Both the position numbers and the translations under genes were made by a program. This document shows, piece by piece, positions 23,879 through 34,765 of a DNA stretch of 64,000 nucleotides (positions are counted from its first letter, which is position 1; each line of letters opens with the position of its first letter). Location: NCBI RefSeq assembly GCF_027887165.1, contig NC_077233.1, forward strand, positions 231,685,872 to 231,749,871, given 5' to 3'. The notes under the pieces are model-generated. The model did not search any database. It was not told the origin of the DNA and saw only the letters and a list, made by a program, of their open reading frames with translations. The DNA comes from Monodelphis domestica (lineage: Eukaryota > Chordata > Mammalia > Didelphimorphia > Didelphidae).

Positions 23879-24210
23879 TCTGAGGTCCTTAACCTAAGGT
23901 CCATGATTTTTTAAAAAATATTTAATATTCCCAATTACATATAATAAAATTTTCAATATTTGTTTTCCAAAATTATAAGATCTAAATTGTCTCCCTTCCT
24001 TCCTTCCTTCCCTCTCTCATCTTGGAGACAGTAAACAATCTGATCTTGGTTATATATGATTTTTTTAAAAAATTTTTCTTTAAGTATAATTTGTTTCTTT
24101 TCTAATCCAATGAGTTTTAATTTTTGCATTTTAAAATATTAATTTCAGAAGAGAGTCCATGGATTTTACCAGACTGCCAAAAAGTTTATGACCCCAACCC
24201 AAAAAAGGCT
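23879..24210. mobile_element. Old MITE-like repeat split by an L1 tail
   Basis: Left part has GTCCTTAACCTAAGGTCCAT and right part AGTCCATGGATTTTACCAGA then CTGCCAAAAAG, inverted relatives of the 44932 element. The halves are separated by an L1 fragment (23920-24055). The right end is approximate. Confidence 0.55.
23920..24055 (-). mobile_element. L1 3' end fragment (136 bp) with target duplication
   Basis: Minus-strand L1 3' UTR sequence with (CCTT)n at 23997-24012. Flanked by ATGATTTTTTAAAAAAT at 23903-23919 and an almost identical copy with one extra T at 24056-24073. A short, severely 5'-truncated insertion. Confidence 0.75.
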
Positions 24211-24267
24211 ACCTGAAATTGTGAATTTTCTAAAAAGAATATTTTGAGAAGGATCTTAAAAAGAACA

Positions 24268-24473
24268 ATCAGGGCAGCTATGTAGCTCAGTGGATTGAGA
24301 GCCAGGTTTATAAATGGGAGGTACTAGGTTCAAATCTGGCCTCAGACACTTCCTAGTTGTATGACCCTGGGCAAGTCACTTAACCTCCATTGCCTAGCTC
24401 TTACTGCTCTTCTGCCTTGGAACCAACACACAGTACTGATTCTAAGGCAGAAGGTAAAAATTTTTTTAAAAAA
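24268..24473 (+). mobile_element. WSINE1-type SINE, complete
   Basis: Head GGGCAGCTATGTAGCTCAGT, box GGGCAAGTCACTTAACCTCC, 3' end ATTCTAAGGCAGAAGGTAAA and poly-A/T tail. It lies just upstream of the full-length L1. Confidence 0.85.
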
Positions 24474-24512
24474 GTACAAGCAACAGACTTCACTAGGCAA
24501 TACAACAGTCTG

Positions 24513-24513
<1 letters not shown>

Positions 24514-24559
<46 letters not shown>
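24514..24559. repeat. (CA)n microsatellite
   Basis: Pure run 34 bases before the L1 insertion site. Confidence 0.98.
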
Positions 24560-24561
<2 letters not shown>

Positions 24562-24592
24562 TGGTTAAGAATCCGTTCTTTAAATTATACCA

Positions 24593-25439
24593 AAGGAGGC
24601 TTCCAAGATGGCGGCTTAGAAGCAGCAAGGTTCAGACCTCTGAAAACCCTTCCTTACCAATCACAAACTGAATGCTCCTAGGGGACTGCAATTCAAACTT
24701 AACAACAGGGCAGAGGCAGGGAACCCTCCTTCTGGACTCAAATAAAAAGGTATGTCCCCCAAAAGCCAGAATCCAAGAACACTCGGGTCTAAGGGGAAGG
24801 CAGAAGGAAGGTCCCAGGACCCCTCCCCTCCAACCCAGAGAGCTGAGCCCCCAGCAGCAGCAGGAACATCAGGGCCAGCAAAGGTGTTGTTCTGAAGAGT
24901 GCACCTTGAAAGCAACTTGAGCCAGGCTTGGGGCATCCAACACAGACGGCAGGGAAGCAACCGGAGAGAGATGGGGGAAGCCTGAAACCCCATGGCTGGG
25001 TCCTTCCATCTGAGTCTCACCGAGGTTTTTGCTTCGGGGCACATCCAGACTAACCCAGTTGAACCTAATCCCATCAGGAGTCCTCAGAGCTCAGGGAGGC
25101 CAGGACCCCTCCCCACCTAGAATGCAGGGCCTCCCGAAAAGACAGGATCCTTGGGGTGGGCAAAGGCATTGGGGTACCTTGCGGACAGTGTTGTCCCAGG
25201 CTCAAAGTATGGAAGTAAGGCAACGGAGAAGGAGCTGAAGAGAACTGAGAGCAGTAACACCCAAAATGCTGGCAGGCAGGGGAGGGCAGACCCTGAGCTT
25301 CCTTGGGAAGACAGTGCAGCTGCAGAGAATGGACAATTTGCCTGGGGCTAAATCCACGATTGATCATTAGACACATACACTGAGAGCCAGCCCTCCTCAC
25401 TCAGATTTCTGACTGGAAAGGGGAAGAAAAACCATAGCA
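24593..25439 (+). promoter_or_regulatory. L1 5' UTR / internal promoter
   Basis: This 847-bp GC-richer segment precedes ORF1. It opens with the CAAGATGGCGGC motif, the same core that YY1 binds at the start of primate L1s, where it positions transcription initiation. The same block, more decayed, opens the other L1 at 15131. Promoter function is inferred from L1 biology. Confidence 0.7.
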
Positions 25440-26445
25440 ATGGCAAACAGTGCTGAGGGTCAGCCTCCCAACACCAAAAAAAGCAAGAAGAAGGAGGTGA
25501 CTTTGCACACATTTTATGGGGCAAAACCACAAAATACAGAGGAAATAGAAGAGGAAACACAAACAAATGTTCCAAAACCTTCCAAAAGAAATGGAAATTC
25601 TCCACAAACTCTTGAAGAATTTAAATGGGAAATTATCAAAAAGATGGAAGCCTTCTGGCAGGAAAAATGGGAAATAATGCAAAAGGAACTCAGCAATCTG
25701 AGGGACCAAAATATGCAAATGCAGAAACAGCTCAAAGCCTCAAAAAACAGGTCAGACCAAACTGAAAAGGAAAACCAGTCTTTAAAGGTCAGAATCAGGC
25801 AACTGGAAGACAATGATCTTGCAAAGGAGCAAGAATTAATAAAGCAAAGTCAAAAGATTAAGGAATTAGAAGATAACATAAAATATCTCACTGACAAGGT
25901 GACAGACCTGGAAAACAGAGGAAGGAGAGACAATCTGAGAATCATTGGTCTACCAGAAAAGCCAGAAATAAACAGTAATCTTGATATTATAATACATGAT
26001 ATCATCAAAGAAAACTGCCCAGAGATTCTAGAACAAGGGGACAAAATATGCATTGAAAGAGTTCACAGAACACCCTCTACACTAACACCCCAAAAGACAA
26101 CTCCCAGGAATGTAATTGCCAAATTCCAAAGCTTTCAAGCAAAAGAAAAATATCTTACAAGAAGCCAGAAAAAGACAATTTAGATACAAAGGAACACCAA
26201 TCAGGGTCACATAGGACCTAGCAATCTCCACTCTGAATGACCATAAGGCATGGAACATGATATTAAGAAAAGCAAGAGAGCTGGGTCTTCAGCCAAGAAT
26301 CAGCTATTCATCTAAACTGACTATATGCCTCCAGGGAAAAGTATGGGCATCCAGTAAAATACAAGATTTCCAAGTATTTGTAAAGAAAAGACCAGAGTTC
26401 TGTGGAAAGTTTGACATGCAAACACAAAGAGCAAGAGAAACTTGA
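25440..26445 (+). pseudogene. L1 ORF1 (RNA-binding chaperone), broken
   Basis: L1 ORF1 protein is a trimeric nucleic-acid chaperone that coats L1 RNA. The open part (ATG 25440) gives 247 residues: a charged N-terminus, a coiled coil at about residues 60-155 rich in E/K/L/Q heptads, then the RRM start NLRIIGLPEK near residue 179, followed by TPRNVIAKFQSFQAKEK of the C-terminal domain. A one-base frameshift near 26150-26160 (KEKY then wrong frame, stop at 26181) separates the rest, which reads EARKRQFRYKGTPIRVT. A TAG follows at 26212 where relatives have a Gln codon, then DLAISTLNDHKAWNMILRKA to a stop at 26443. Expected length is about 335 residues. Confidence 0.9.
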
Positions 26446-29400
26446 AAAGGTAAATATGAAGGAAAGGGAAAAGGAGAAAAATGTTATCTTTTCCTTTTAT
26501 TCAAACTATCTTCTATAAGGATTACATTTATATCAAATTATATATATTAATATGTGGGGAAAATGTAATGTGTAACTCTCAAAAATTCTATGCATCATTA
26601 GAGTAGTAAGAAGAATCACGCATAGGGAAAGTTTGGGGCATCAAGACGATACGGAGAAAGGGGGGGGGAGAAAAAGGGAGGGGTGAATTGTTGATGGAAC
26701 TAAGATATACTCCAAGAAATAGAAAAAAATAAATAGAATAATCTTTCTCACACAAAGATACACATGGGAAGGGGAGGGGAAGAATTCTCCTATAAGAAGG
26801 AGAGGAAGAGAGTTTTTACTTAAATCCTACTCTCAGTGAAATCAACTAATCAACTCTGAGAGGGAAGAGCATCTAAATCCATTGGGATCTTGAATTCTAT
26901 CTTATCCAACAGGGTAAGGGAGAAGGGAAAACCAAGGGGTGAGGGGGAGGGAACACAAAAAGGGTGGGAAAGAGAGGGGGGAAGGGAAGGGAACAAAAAG
27001 GGATGGGCTAGAAAAGGAAACATATCAAGGGAGGGGACTAGGGGGACTGATTTAAAGTAAATCACTGGCTTAAAAGGTTATAGCTAAAGAATAAAGGTCA
27101 GAATTATGGGAGGATATCAAAATGCCAGGGAATCCACAAGTGACAATCATAACTTGAACGTGACTGGGATGAACTCACCCATAAAACATAGACGAATAGC
27201 AGAATGGATTAGAATCCAAAACCCTACCATATGTTGTCTTCAAGAAACACACATAAGGCAGGTAGATACTCACAAGGTCAGAATTAAAGGAGGAGTAAGA
27301 CCTTTTGGGTCTCAACTGATAGAAAGAAGGCAGGAGTTGCAATCATGATATCTGACAAATCCAAAGCAAAAATAGACCTGATTAAAAGGGATAGGGAAAG
27401 TAATATATTTTGTTAAAAGGGACTATAGACAATGAGGAAATATCACTAATCAACATGTATGCACCAAATGGTATAGCACCCAAATTTCTAATGGAGAAAC
27501 TAGGAGAATTGAAGGAGGAAATATACAGTAAAACCATATTAGTGGGAGATCTGAACCAATCACTATCAAATTTAGATAAATCAAAAAATAAACAAGAAAG
27601 AGGTAAAATAAGTGAATGGAATCTTAGAAAAATTAGAGTTAATAGACATACTGAGAAAAATAAATAGAGACAAAAAGGAATACACCTTCTTCTCAGCACC
27701 ACATGGCACATTCACAAAGATTGACCATACACTAGGTCACAGAAACATGGCACTCAAATGCAGAAAAGCAGAAATAATAAATTCAGCCTTTTCAGATCAT
27801 AAGGCAATAAAAATAATGATTAGTAAGGGTACATGGAGAGCCAAATCAAAAATTAATTGGAAATTAAATAATATGATACTCCAAAATCGGTTAGTTAGAG
27901 AACAAATCATAGAAACAATTAATCATTTCATTGAGGAAAATGACAATGGTGAGACATCCTTTCAAACACTATGGGATGCAGCCAAAGCAGTACTCAGAGG
28001 AAAATTCATATCCCTGAGTGCATATATTAACAAATTAAGGAGGGCAGAGATCAATGAATTGGAAACGCAAATAAAAAAAACATGAAAGCAATCAAATTTA
28101 AAACCTCCAAAAGAAAACCAAACTAGAGATCCTAAAAACTAAGGGAGAAATTAATAAAATTAAAAGTGATAAAACTATTGAACTAATAAAGTTCAAAAAA
28201 TTGAACTAATAAAAAAATAATAATAAGACTAGAAGCTGGTACTTTGAGAAAACAAGCAAAATAGACAAAGTACTGGTCAATCTAATTTAAAAAAAGGAAA
28301 GAAGAAAAGCAAATTAACAGCATCAAAGATGAAAAGGGGGAACTCACCTCCAATGAAGGGGAAATTAAGGCAATCATTAAAAACCACTTTGCACAATTAT
28401 ACGGCAATAAATATACCAATCTAAGCGATATGGATGAATATTTACAAAAATATAAATTACCTAGACTAACAGAAGAAGAAATAGAATTCTTAAATAATCC
28501 CATATCAGAAAAAGAAATCCAACAGGCCATCAAAGAACTCCCTAAGAAAAAATCCCCAGGGCCTGATGGATTCACAAGTGAATTCTATCAAACATTCAAA
28601 GAACAGCTAATCCCAATGCTATACAAACTATTTGACATAATAAGTAAAGAGGGAGTTTTACCAAATTCCTTTTATGACACAAATATGGTACTGATTCCAA
28701 AACCAATCAGGGCAAAAATGGAGAAAGAAAACTATAGACCAATCTCCCTAATGAATATAGATGCAAAAATCCTAAGTAGGATACTAGCAAAAAGACTCCA
28801 GCAAGTGATCAGGAGGATCATTCACTATGATCAAGTAGGATTTATACCAGAAATGCAGGGCTGGTTCAATATTAGGAAAACCATCCACATAATTGACCAT
28901 ATCAATAAGCAAACAAACAAAAATCACATGATTATTTCAATAGACACAGAAAAAGCCTTTGATAAAATACAACACCCATTCATATTAAAAACACTAGGAA
29001 GTTTAGGAATAGAAGGGCCTTTCCTGAAAATAATAAACAGTATATATCTAAAACCATCAGCAAACATCATCTGCAATGGGGATAAAGTAGATGAATTCCC
29101 AATAAGATCAGGAGTGAAACAAGGATGCCCTTTATCACCTCTATTATTTAACATTGTACTAGAAACACTAGCAGTAGCCATTACAGAAGAAAAAGAAATT
29201 GAAGGCATTAAAATAGGCAATGAGGAGACCAAGTTATCACTCTTTGCAGATGATATGATGGTCTACTTAAAGAATCCTAGAGAATCAACAAAATCTAATC
29301 GAAATAATCAACAACTTTAGCAAAGTTGCAGGATACAAAATAAACCCACATAAGTCAGCAGCATTCCTATATATCTCCAACACATCTCAGCAGCAAGAAT

Positions 29401-29569
29401 TAGAAAGAGAAATCCCATTCAAAATCACCTTAGACAAAATAAAATACTTAGGAATATATCGCCCGAGACGAACACAGGAACTATATGAACACAACTACAA
29501 AACACTCTCCACACAATTAAAACTAGACTTGAGCAATCAGAAAAACATTAACTGCTCATGGGGAGGATG

Positions 29570-29609
29570 AGCCAATATAATAAAAATGAAGCCAATATAA
29601 TAAAAATGA
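29570..29609 (+). repeat. Perfect 20-bp tandem duplication in L1 ORF2
   Basis: The unit AGCCAATATAATAAAAATGA occurs twice in a row at 29570-29589 and 29590-29609. It lies immediately before the palindrome annotated next, suggesting both arose in one replication or repair accident. Confidence 0.95.
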
Positions 29610-29611
29610 AA

Positions 29612-29694
29612 AAAATTTTGGGGAAGTTCACTGGGTATGGCACTAACCTGATCTATCTATTTAGTGCCATACCCATTGAACTTCCAAAAATTTT
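29612..29694. repeat. Fold-back palindrome (about 35-bp arms, 14-bp loop) in L1 ORF2
   Basis: Left arm 29612-29646 ends in GGGTATGGCACTAA. Right arm 29661-29694 begins TTAGTGCCATACCC. The arms match at about 31 of 35 positions around a 14-base spacer. The right arm is normal ORF2 (reads FSAIPIELPKILFTELE). The left arm replaces the coding sequence that should precede it, reading KFTGYGTN in place of an L1-like stretch. Confidence 0.9.
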
Positions 29695-30990
29695 GTTTAC
29701 TGAATTAGAAAAAAACATAACAAAGTTCATTTGGAAGGACAAAGGATCAAGGATATCCAGGGAAATAATGAAAAAAATACAAAGGAAGGGGGCCTTGCAG
29801 TCCCAGATCTCAAATTATACTACAAAGCAGCAGTCATCAAAACAATTTGGTACTGGCTAAGAGACAGAAAGGAGGATAAGTGGAATAGACTTGGCATAAA
29901 TGTCCTCAGCAAGACAGTCTATGACAAACCCAAAGACCCCAGCTTTTGGGACAAAAATCCACTTTTTGACAAAAACTGCTGGGAAAAACTGGAAGACAGT
30001 GTGGGAGAGACTAGGTCTGGATCAACACCTCACACCCTACACCAAGATAAACTCAGAATGGGTGAATGACCTGAACATAAAGAAGGAAACTACAAGTAAA
30101 TTAGGTGAACACAGAATAGTATGCATGTAAGACCTTTGGGAAGGAAAAGACTTTAAAAACCAATCAAGACATAGAAAGAGTCACAAAATATAAAATAAAT
30201 AATTTTTATTACATCAAATTAAAAAGGTTTTGTACAAACAAAACCAATGTAACCAATATTAGAAAGGAAGCAACAAATTGGGAAACAATCTTCATAAGAA
30301 AAACCTCTGACAAAGATCTAATTACTCAAATTTACAAAGAGCTAACGCAATTGTACAAAAAAATCAAGCCATTCTCCAATTGATAAATGGGCAAGGAACA
30401 TGAATAGGCAGTTTTCAGCCAAAGAAATCAATACTATTAATAAGCATATGAAAAAGTGTTCTAAATCTCTTATAATCATAGAGATGCAAATCAAAACACC
30501 TCACACCCAGCAGACTGGCTAACATGACAATGAAGAAAAGTGATGAATGCTGGAGGTGATATGGCAAAGTAGGGACATTAATTCATTGCTGGTGGAGTTA
30601 TGAAATGATCCAAACATTCTATAGGGTAATTTGGAACTATGCCCAAAGGGTGCTAAAAAACTGTTTGCCCTTTGATCCAGCCATAGCACTGCTGGGTTTG
30701 CACCCCAAAGAGACAAGAAGTAAAAAAGATTTGTACAAGAATATTCATAGCCTCATTCTTTGTGGTGGCAAAAAAATTGGAAAATGAGGGGATGCCCTTC
30801 AATTGGGGAATGGCTGAACAAATTGTGGTATATGTTGGTGATGGAATACTATTGCGCTCAAAGGAACAATAAAGTAGAGGAATTCCATGGAGACTGGAAG
30901 GACCTCCAGAAAGTGATGCAGAGTGAAAGGAGCAGAGCCAGGAAAACATTGTACACAGAGACTGATACACTGTGGTACAATCGAAGGTAA

Positions 30991-31344
30991 TGGACTTCTC
31001 CATTAGTCTCAATGCAATGTCCCTGAACAACCTGCAGGGACCAAGGAGATAAAAACACTACCCACAAGCAGAAGACAAACAGTGCAAAAACAGGAGGAAG
31101 GACAACAGCTTGACTACAGGGGTGGAGGGGATATGAAGGAGGAGAGACTCTGAATGAACACCCTACTATGGAAACCAATAGGATGGAAATAGGCTCTGGT
31201 TGAGGAAGCATGTGATACCCAGAGGAATTGCGCATCGCCAATGGGAGGGGTGGGGGCAGGGGGGAGGAAAAAAAAGGTGATCTTTGTTTCTAATGAATAA
31301 TGTTGGAAAATGAGGAAATAAAACAAATGTTTAAAATAAATAAA
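30991..31344 (+). other. L1 3' UTR with G-rich tract and poly(A) signal
   Basis: Follows the ORF2 stop. It contains a purine-rich, G-run tract at 31243-31266 typical of mammalian L1 3' UTRs (potential G-quadruplex), and AATAAA at 31317-31322 just before the AT-rich tail and the target duplication. Confidence 0.8.
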
Positions 31345-31489
31345 TAAATTTTACCAGAATACAGGAATAAAAACAAAACAAAACAAAAAACTGCAGAGTT
31401 TTGAGTAAGGGGAGACAGTTGCTGCTGAAAGAATAATGTTACAGTATTTGTATCTTGGGCAGTGTTTTGCATGATACTGTTTTCAACAT

Positions 31490-31735
31490 CATTATGCAGT
31501 GGATTGAGCTCCAAACCTTGTGGAGAGAGGAGCTTAAATTCTGTCTCAGCCACTCTCTGCCTCTGTTACCCTGGGCAAATCACTTAACCTCTGGCTGCCT
31601 CAATTTCCTCAACTGTAAAATAGTGATAATATCAGCAACTCATAGGGTTGTCATGAAGATCAAATATTTGTAAAAGCACTTAGCATGGTGCCTGACACAG
31701 ATTAGGCACTAATAAAGGCTTATTCCTTATTCTAC
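31490..31735 (+). mobile_element. MIR, nearly complete
   Basis: GCAGTGGATTGAGCTCCAAA, CTCAATTTCCTCAACTGTAA, ATAGGGTTGTCATGAAGATC, and tail GCACTTAGCATGGTGCCTGA. Confidence 0.8.
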
Positions 31736-31764
31736 CCCAAGACAACATTCAAAAGGGACTGAGA

Positions 31765-31985
31765 AACATTGTGGTAGTGTGGAAAGTTCCTAGATTCTCC
31801 ATTAGGAAACCTCCATTCAAATCTAGGACTTGAAGCTTATTGTCTATGACTTTGGGCCAATCACTTTTTATCTCCAAGCCTCAGTTTCCAATTCTATAAA
31901 ATGGAAATAATATTTGCATTGCATATTTCACAATGTTATAATGAAATAAAAGGTTGGTAATCATCAAAATGCTAGAGAAATGTAT
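31765..31985 (+). mobile_element. MIR, diverged
   Basis: CATTGTGGTAGTGTGGAAAG, GCCTCAGTTTCCAATTCTAT and ATGAAATAAAAGG. Confidence 0.6.
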
Positions 31986-31999
31986 TATTATTGTCTTTG

Positions 32000-32103
32000 T
32001 GTAGTTCTTCAGTCCTGTCAGACTCTTCATGACTGTGGGCCCTCCTGTCCCTGGGGTTTTCTTGGCAAAGACACTAGAGTGGTTTGCCATTTCCTCCTCT
32101 AGT
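32000..32103 (-). mobile_element. BovB-like SINE tail fragment
   Basis: GTTCTTCAGTCCTGTCAGAC, then GGGGTTTTCTTGGCAAAGAC and TTTGCCATTTCCTCCTCTAG. CORE and head are absent. Confidence 0.65.
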
Positions 32104-32204
32104 GGATTAAGACAGAGGTTATATTATTATTATTTTGCCCATACAAATAAAAAAATGGATCCTATTGGCCCTCATTTTAGCATGTGACATGCAGATTTGT
32201 ATGT

Positions 32205-32655
32205 GGCTTTACAGTCATGGTCACTGGCTCTGGAAACAGAGGATTTAAATTCACATCTCACTATCAGTGTAACCTTGGGTAAGTCTCCTCACCTCTTGGA
32301 GCCTCAGTTTCATTTGTTGTTCAGTCATTTTCAGTCTTGTCTGGTTCTTCATGACCCTATTTGGAGTTTTCTTGCCAAAGATATTTGAATGGTTGTATAT
32401 TTCCTTTTCTAGTTCATTTTATAGGTGAGGAAACCTAGGCATAGTGACTTGCCCAGGGTCATATAGCTATTAAGTGTCTAAAGTCAAATTTGAACTGTTG
32501 AAAAAAAAGTATCCCTGCCTCCAGGCCTGGTACTCTTTCCATTGCATCACCTAGTTGCCCTCTGTTTCCTTTACACATATAAAATAAGGAAGTTAGACTA
32601 GATGGCCTCTGGGGTACCATTTTGTTCTAGATCAATAAATCTAAGGTTCTGAGAT
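32205..32655 (+). mobile_element. MIR-like SINE split by a younger SINE
   Basis: Left part 32205-32312 ends GGAGCCTCAGTTTCA. The right part starts CTGTTTCCTTTACACATATA (32559) and continues to TAGACTAGATGGCCTCTGGG. The 32312-32558 SINE is the insert. Confidence 0.75.
32312..32558 (-). mobile_element. SINE with RTE/BovB-like tail nested in a MIR
   Basis: GTTGTTCAGTCATTTTCAGT to reversed head CACCTAGTTGCCC. MIR sequence before and after joins up without it. Confidence 0.8.
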
Positions 32656-32843
32656 CTTATGGACAGATACTCTTTTCTCTGGACCAAGACACAGTTACAA
32701 AGGGATCAGTGTAGAGGAGAAAGGAAGATCAAGATCATCATCCCCTCAGTACTTTCTGGAAGGTTTCCCTCCCATTCAGCCAACCATATTCCTTGGACTC
32801 AGTGTACCACTGGGTACTGTGACAAGGAAATCACTTTAAAGAC

Positions 32844-32960
32844 TGATATATATTAATTTAAGGTCGCCAAGGAATTCAGTTATGTAATTCCTAAATGAAA
32901 ATTCAAGTCAGCCGTCAACCTTTTATGGAGTTTAATTACAAACAGGAGGAAGAAAGGAAT

Positions 32961-33016
<56 letters not shown>

Positions 33017-33823
33017 AAGGGGAGAGAAGGGAATAGGGCTTAAATACCCCTTCTGTTTAGGCTGGGCCAAAAGGCCCAAGCCCTTAGATAGCTGGGGCAA
33101 AGAAAAGAGACCAGTCCCTATTACTCACGTGACCAAAATGGAGAAACAGTCTTAGAGGCCCCCACCTTCAGCTTCCTTCAGAGCAAGCTTCTCAGAGCAC
33201 ACTCCAACCACTCAGCCAAACTCCTCAACCACCACCCTGAGTCTTCAGACCCCTCTCTCTTTAAGGAAACCATCCAAGTTCTCTCCCCTCAGTTCTCACA
33301 TCTGCCAATCACTGTCCATCAATTTCCTTGTGCCAATGGAGGCTCTAGCTTAACCCAGGACCACCCAGAGGTCTCTGGCTTTGCACATGTCTGTTGAAAG
33401 TCATATTTTCAAATAATTAAATCTTTGATCCTTTGCTACATACAGCCCTTCCTAAATCCTGTTAACCTGAGTAGGGTAGAGATTGGAATAATTAAATTTT
33501 GATCTATGCTGCAGCCCTTCCTCAATCCTGTTAGGACTGAGTAGGGTGGAGATTGATTCCAAGTATCTCCATTGTATCAATTCTAAAATCAATCATGACT
33601 CAAAGAAATTCCTGTTCTATGCTTAAGCATAGGTCAAAGTCCTTCCCATTGTTCAGCAAAAGGTTTCTGTCCTAAAGTAATCTTAAGAAGGGAGGAGGAG
33701 GAACCTCCCATGCCCATGGGGTTCACATTCCAATAGACTATCAGTAAGAAATTTTCCAAGTATGAAATTTCCCAATGGTGAAATTTCCAACATTTATAAG
33801 TCTAAGGAATTTTAAGGTTTACA
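32844..33823 (-). mobile_element. LTR of an endogenous retrovirus, related to the 18106 LTR
   Basis: Ends in TTTACA like the 18106 copy and shares its blocks near both ends (GTCGCC near 32862, a TTTAATTA block near 32931, and the terminal 45 bases). Just beyond 33823 is CCCCCC, i.e. on the minus strand a polypurine tract AGGGGGGAT directly before an LTR starting TG, so this is a 3' LTR read on the minus strand. It holds a (GA)n run at 32962-33016 and an internal duplication of about 53 bases (33443-33495 and 33514-33565). The left boundary is approximate. Fossil, broken. Confidence 0.75.
32962..33016. repeat. (GA)n microsatellite inside an LTR
   Basis: Expanded from an A/G-rich block also present, unexpanded, in the related 18106 LTR near 18411-18430. 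Confidence 0.95.
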
Positions 33824-34680
33824 ATCCCCCCTGATGATCATTGGGAGACTAGTCTCCCCATTGATCATTTAACATAATCATTTTGTAGTTCTAAATTCAC
33901 TTCTAACTAAAGATATACACAATATTCAATTTTTCTAAGAGAAATTAGAATAGTGAGAGAGGAAATAGAAAAGAAAAGAAAGCAAAACCTATGTTTTGCT
34001 AGGCGCATTGACAGAAAGCCAAATTAGGGGCAGTCCCTTTTGGCATAAATGTGTACAGTTACAATAAATGTTCAATCAAAAGTTCAGTCCAATCAATCAC
34101 ATCCAAAGTTCATTCTTGATCTTCTTGATGAAGTGTAGGTTTTCGGCATCTTTCTGCAACAGTTCATTCTCTGGATATAAAAATTTCAAGCTTCTTTCTT
34201 GAAGATCTTTTCTCAAATAGAATCAAAATCTTTGAATTTTTTTTTATAAAAGTAAAATTTTAAACAAAATTCTTGGATTTTTATAAAAATACAATCTCAA
34301 ACAAAAAAAATTCAAAAATTCTTAGATTTTAAATTAAAATACAATCCCCCCTGAAGTAAGTATTTAAAAAAATATCAAGTTTAGCTCAGAATGCAATGTT
34401 CAGTATGGGGGTATATGTGTCAATTATCAAAAGAATAGAAAAATAATCAAAAACATAAGAAAAATTCAAAATAGACCTTGTATAGGTCCAGTTTAAAATA
34501 ATTTCTATCCCACAAGTATGTAGGACAGAATGCAGTAATATTTCACTTAGCCATTTGTAGCCAAGACTACAGGAAGTTGCCATAATATAAGTTAAGGCAG
34601 AAAAGCCAGCCTTCAGGAAACTTATTTAATTGGATAAAGTATATCTTTGGTATTTGGTATCTAATCAGCCCTCCCTCTTT
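33824..34680 (-). mobile_element. Retroviral internal remnant next to the LTR
   Basis: This AT-rich stretch begins with the polypurine tract of the adjoining LTR and runs away from it, as 3' internal/untranslated proviral sequence would. A second similar purine tract lies near 34346. No recognisable gag, pol or env is seen; the element is a decayed fragment. The right end, before a MIR-like SINE at 34695, is approximate. Confidence 0.5.
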
Positions 34681-34694
34681 TAGGCATCACAAAA

Positions 34695-34765
34695 CCAAAT
34701 ACTATTAGAGCTGAAAAAGATATCAGAGATCTTTTAGTCCATTTTTTCCTAACCTAAAATCATAC
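34695..34765 (-). mobile_element. MIR-like SINE tail fragment
   Basis: TTAGAGCTGAAAAAGATATC then AGAGATCTTTTAGTCCATTT. Confidence 0.5.

Larger units (their letters stand above)
27106..30990 (+). pseudogene. L1 ORF2 (endonuclease-reverse transcriptase), broken by several frameshifts
   Basis: ORF2p nicks DNA and reverse-transcribes L1 RNA at the target. In order: APE-type endonuclease (27106-28085; CCLQETHI around 27232, INMYAPNG around 27450, SAPHGTFTKIDHTLGH around 27696, FSDHKAIKI around 27790). Then reverse transcriptase (28430-29320; [62 protein letters not shown] and the catalytic FADD at 29244-29255). Then the C-terminal region (29558-30990) with ELPKILFTELEKNITKFIWK, FDPAIALLGLHP and the end MEYYCAQRNN..LWYNRR. 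Relative to a single-frame ORF2 there are frame breaks near 27350-27410, 27610-27670, 28085-28420, 29320, 29860-29900 and 30070-30600. The exact start codon is uncertain. Confidence 0.9.
24593..31344 (+). mobile_element. Full-length L1 LINE (marsupial type), 6.75 kb, inactive
   Basis: The element starts with a CCAAGATGGCGGC motif (YY1-type site, as at the 5' end of human L1) at 24602 and ends in an A/T-rich tail, AATAAA-containing, at 31344. It has a 5' UTR (24593-25439), ORF1, an inter-ORF region, ORF2, and a 3' UTR with a G-rich tract near 31243-31266. A 12-bp target-site duplication flanks it: TAAATTATACCA at 24581-24592 and TAAATTTTACCA at 31345-31356 (11/12). The complete length, intact ends and near-perfect duplication mark a real retrotransposition event. 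Both ORFs are broken, so it is not autonomous now. Confidence 0.95.

Noticed and set aside
28430-29320. A functional reverse-transcriptase gene
   Set aside because: The 296-codon frame has intact RT motifs including FADD, but it is only part of an L1 ORF2 that is frame-broken on both sides.
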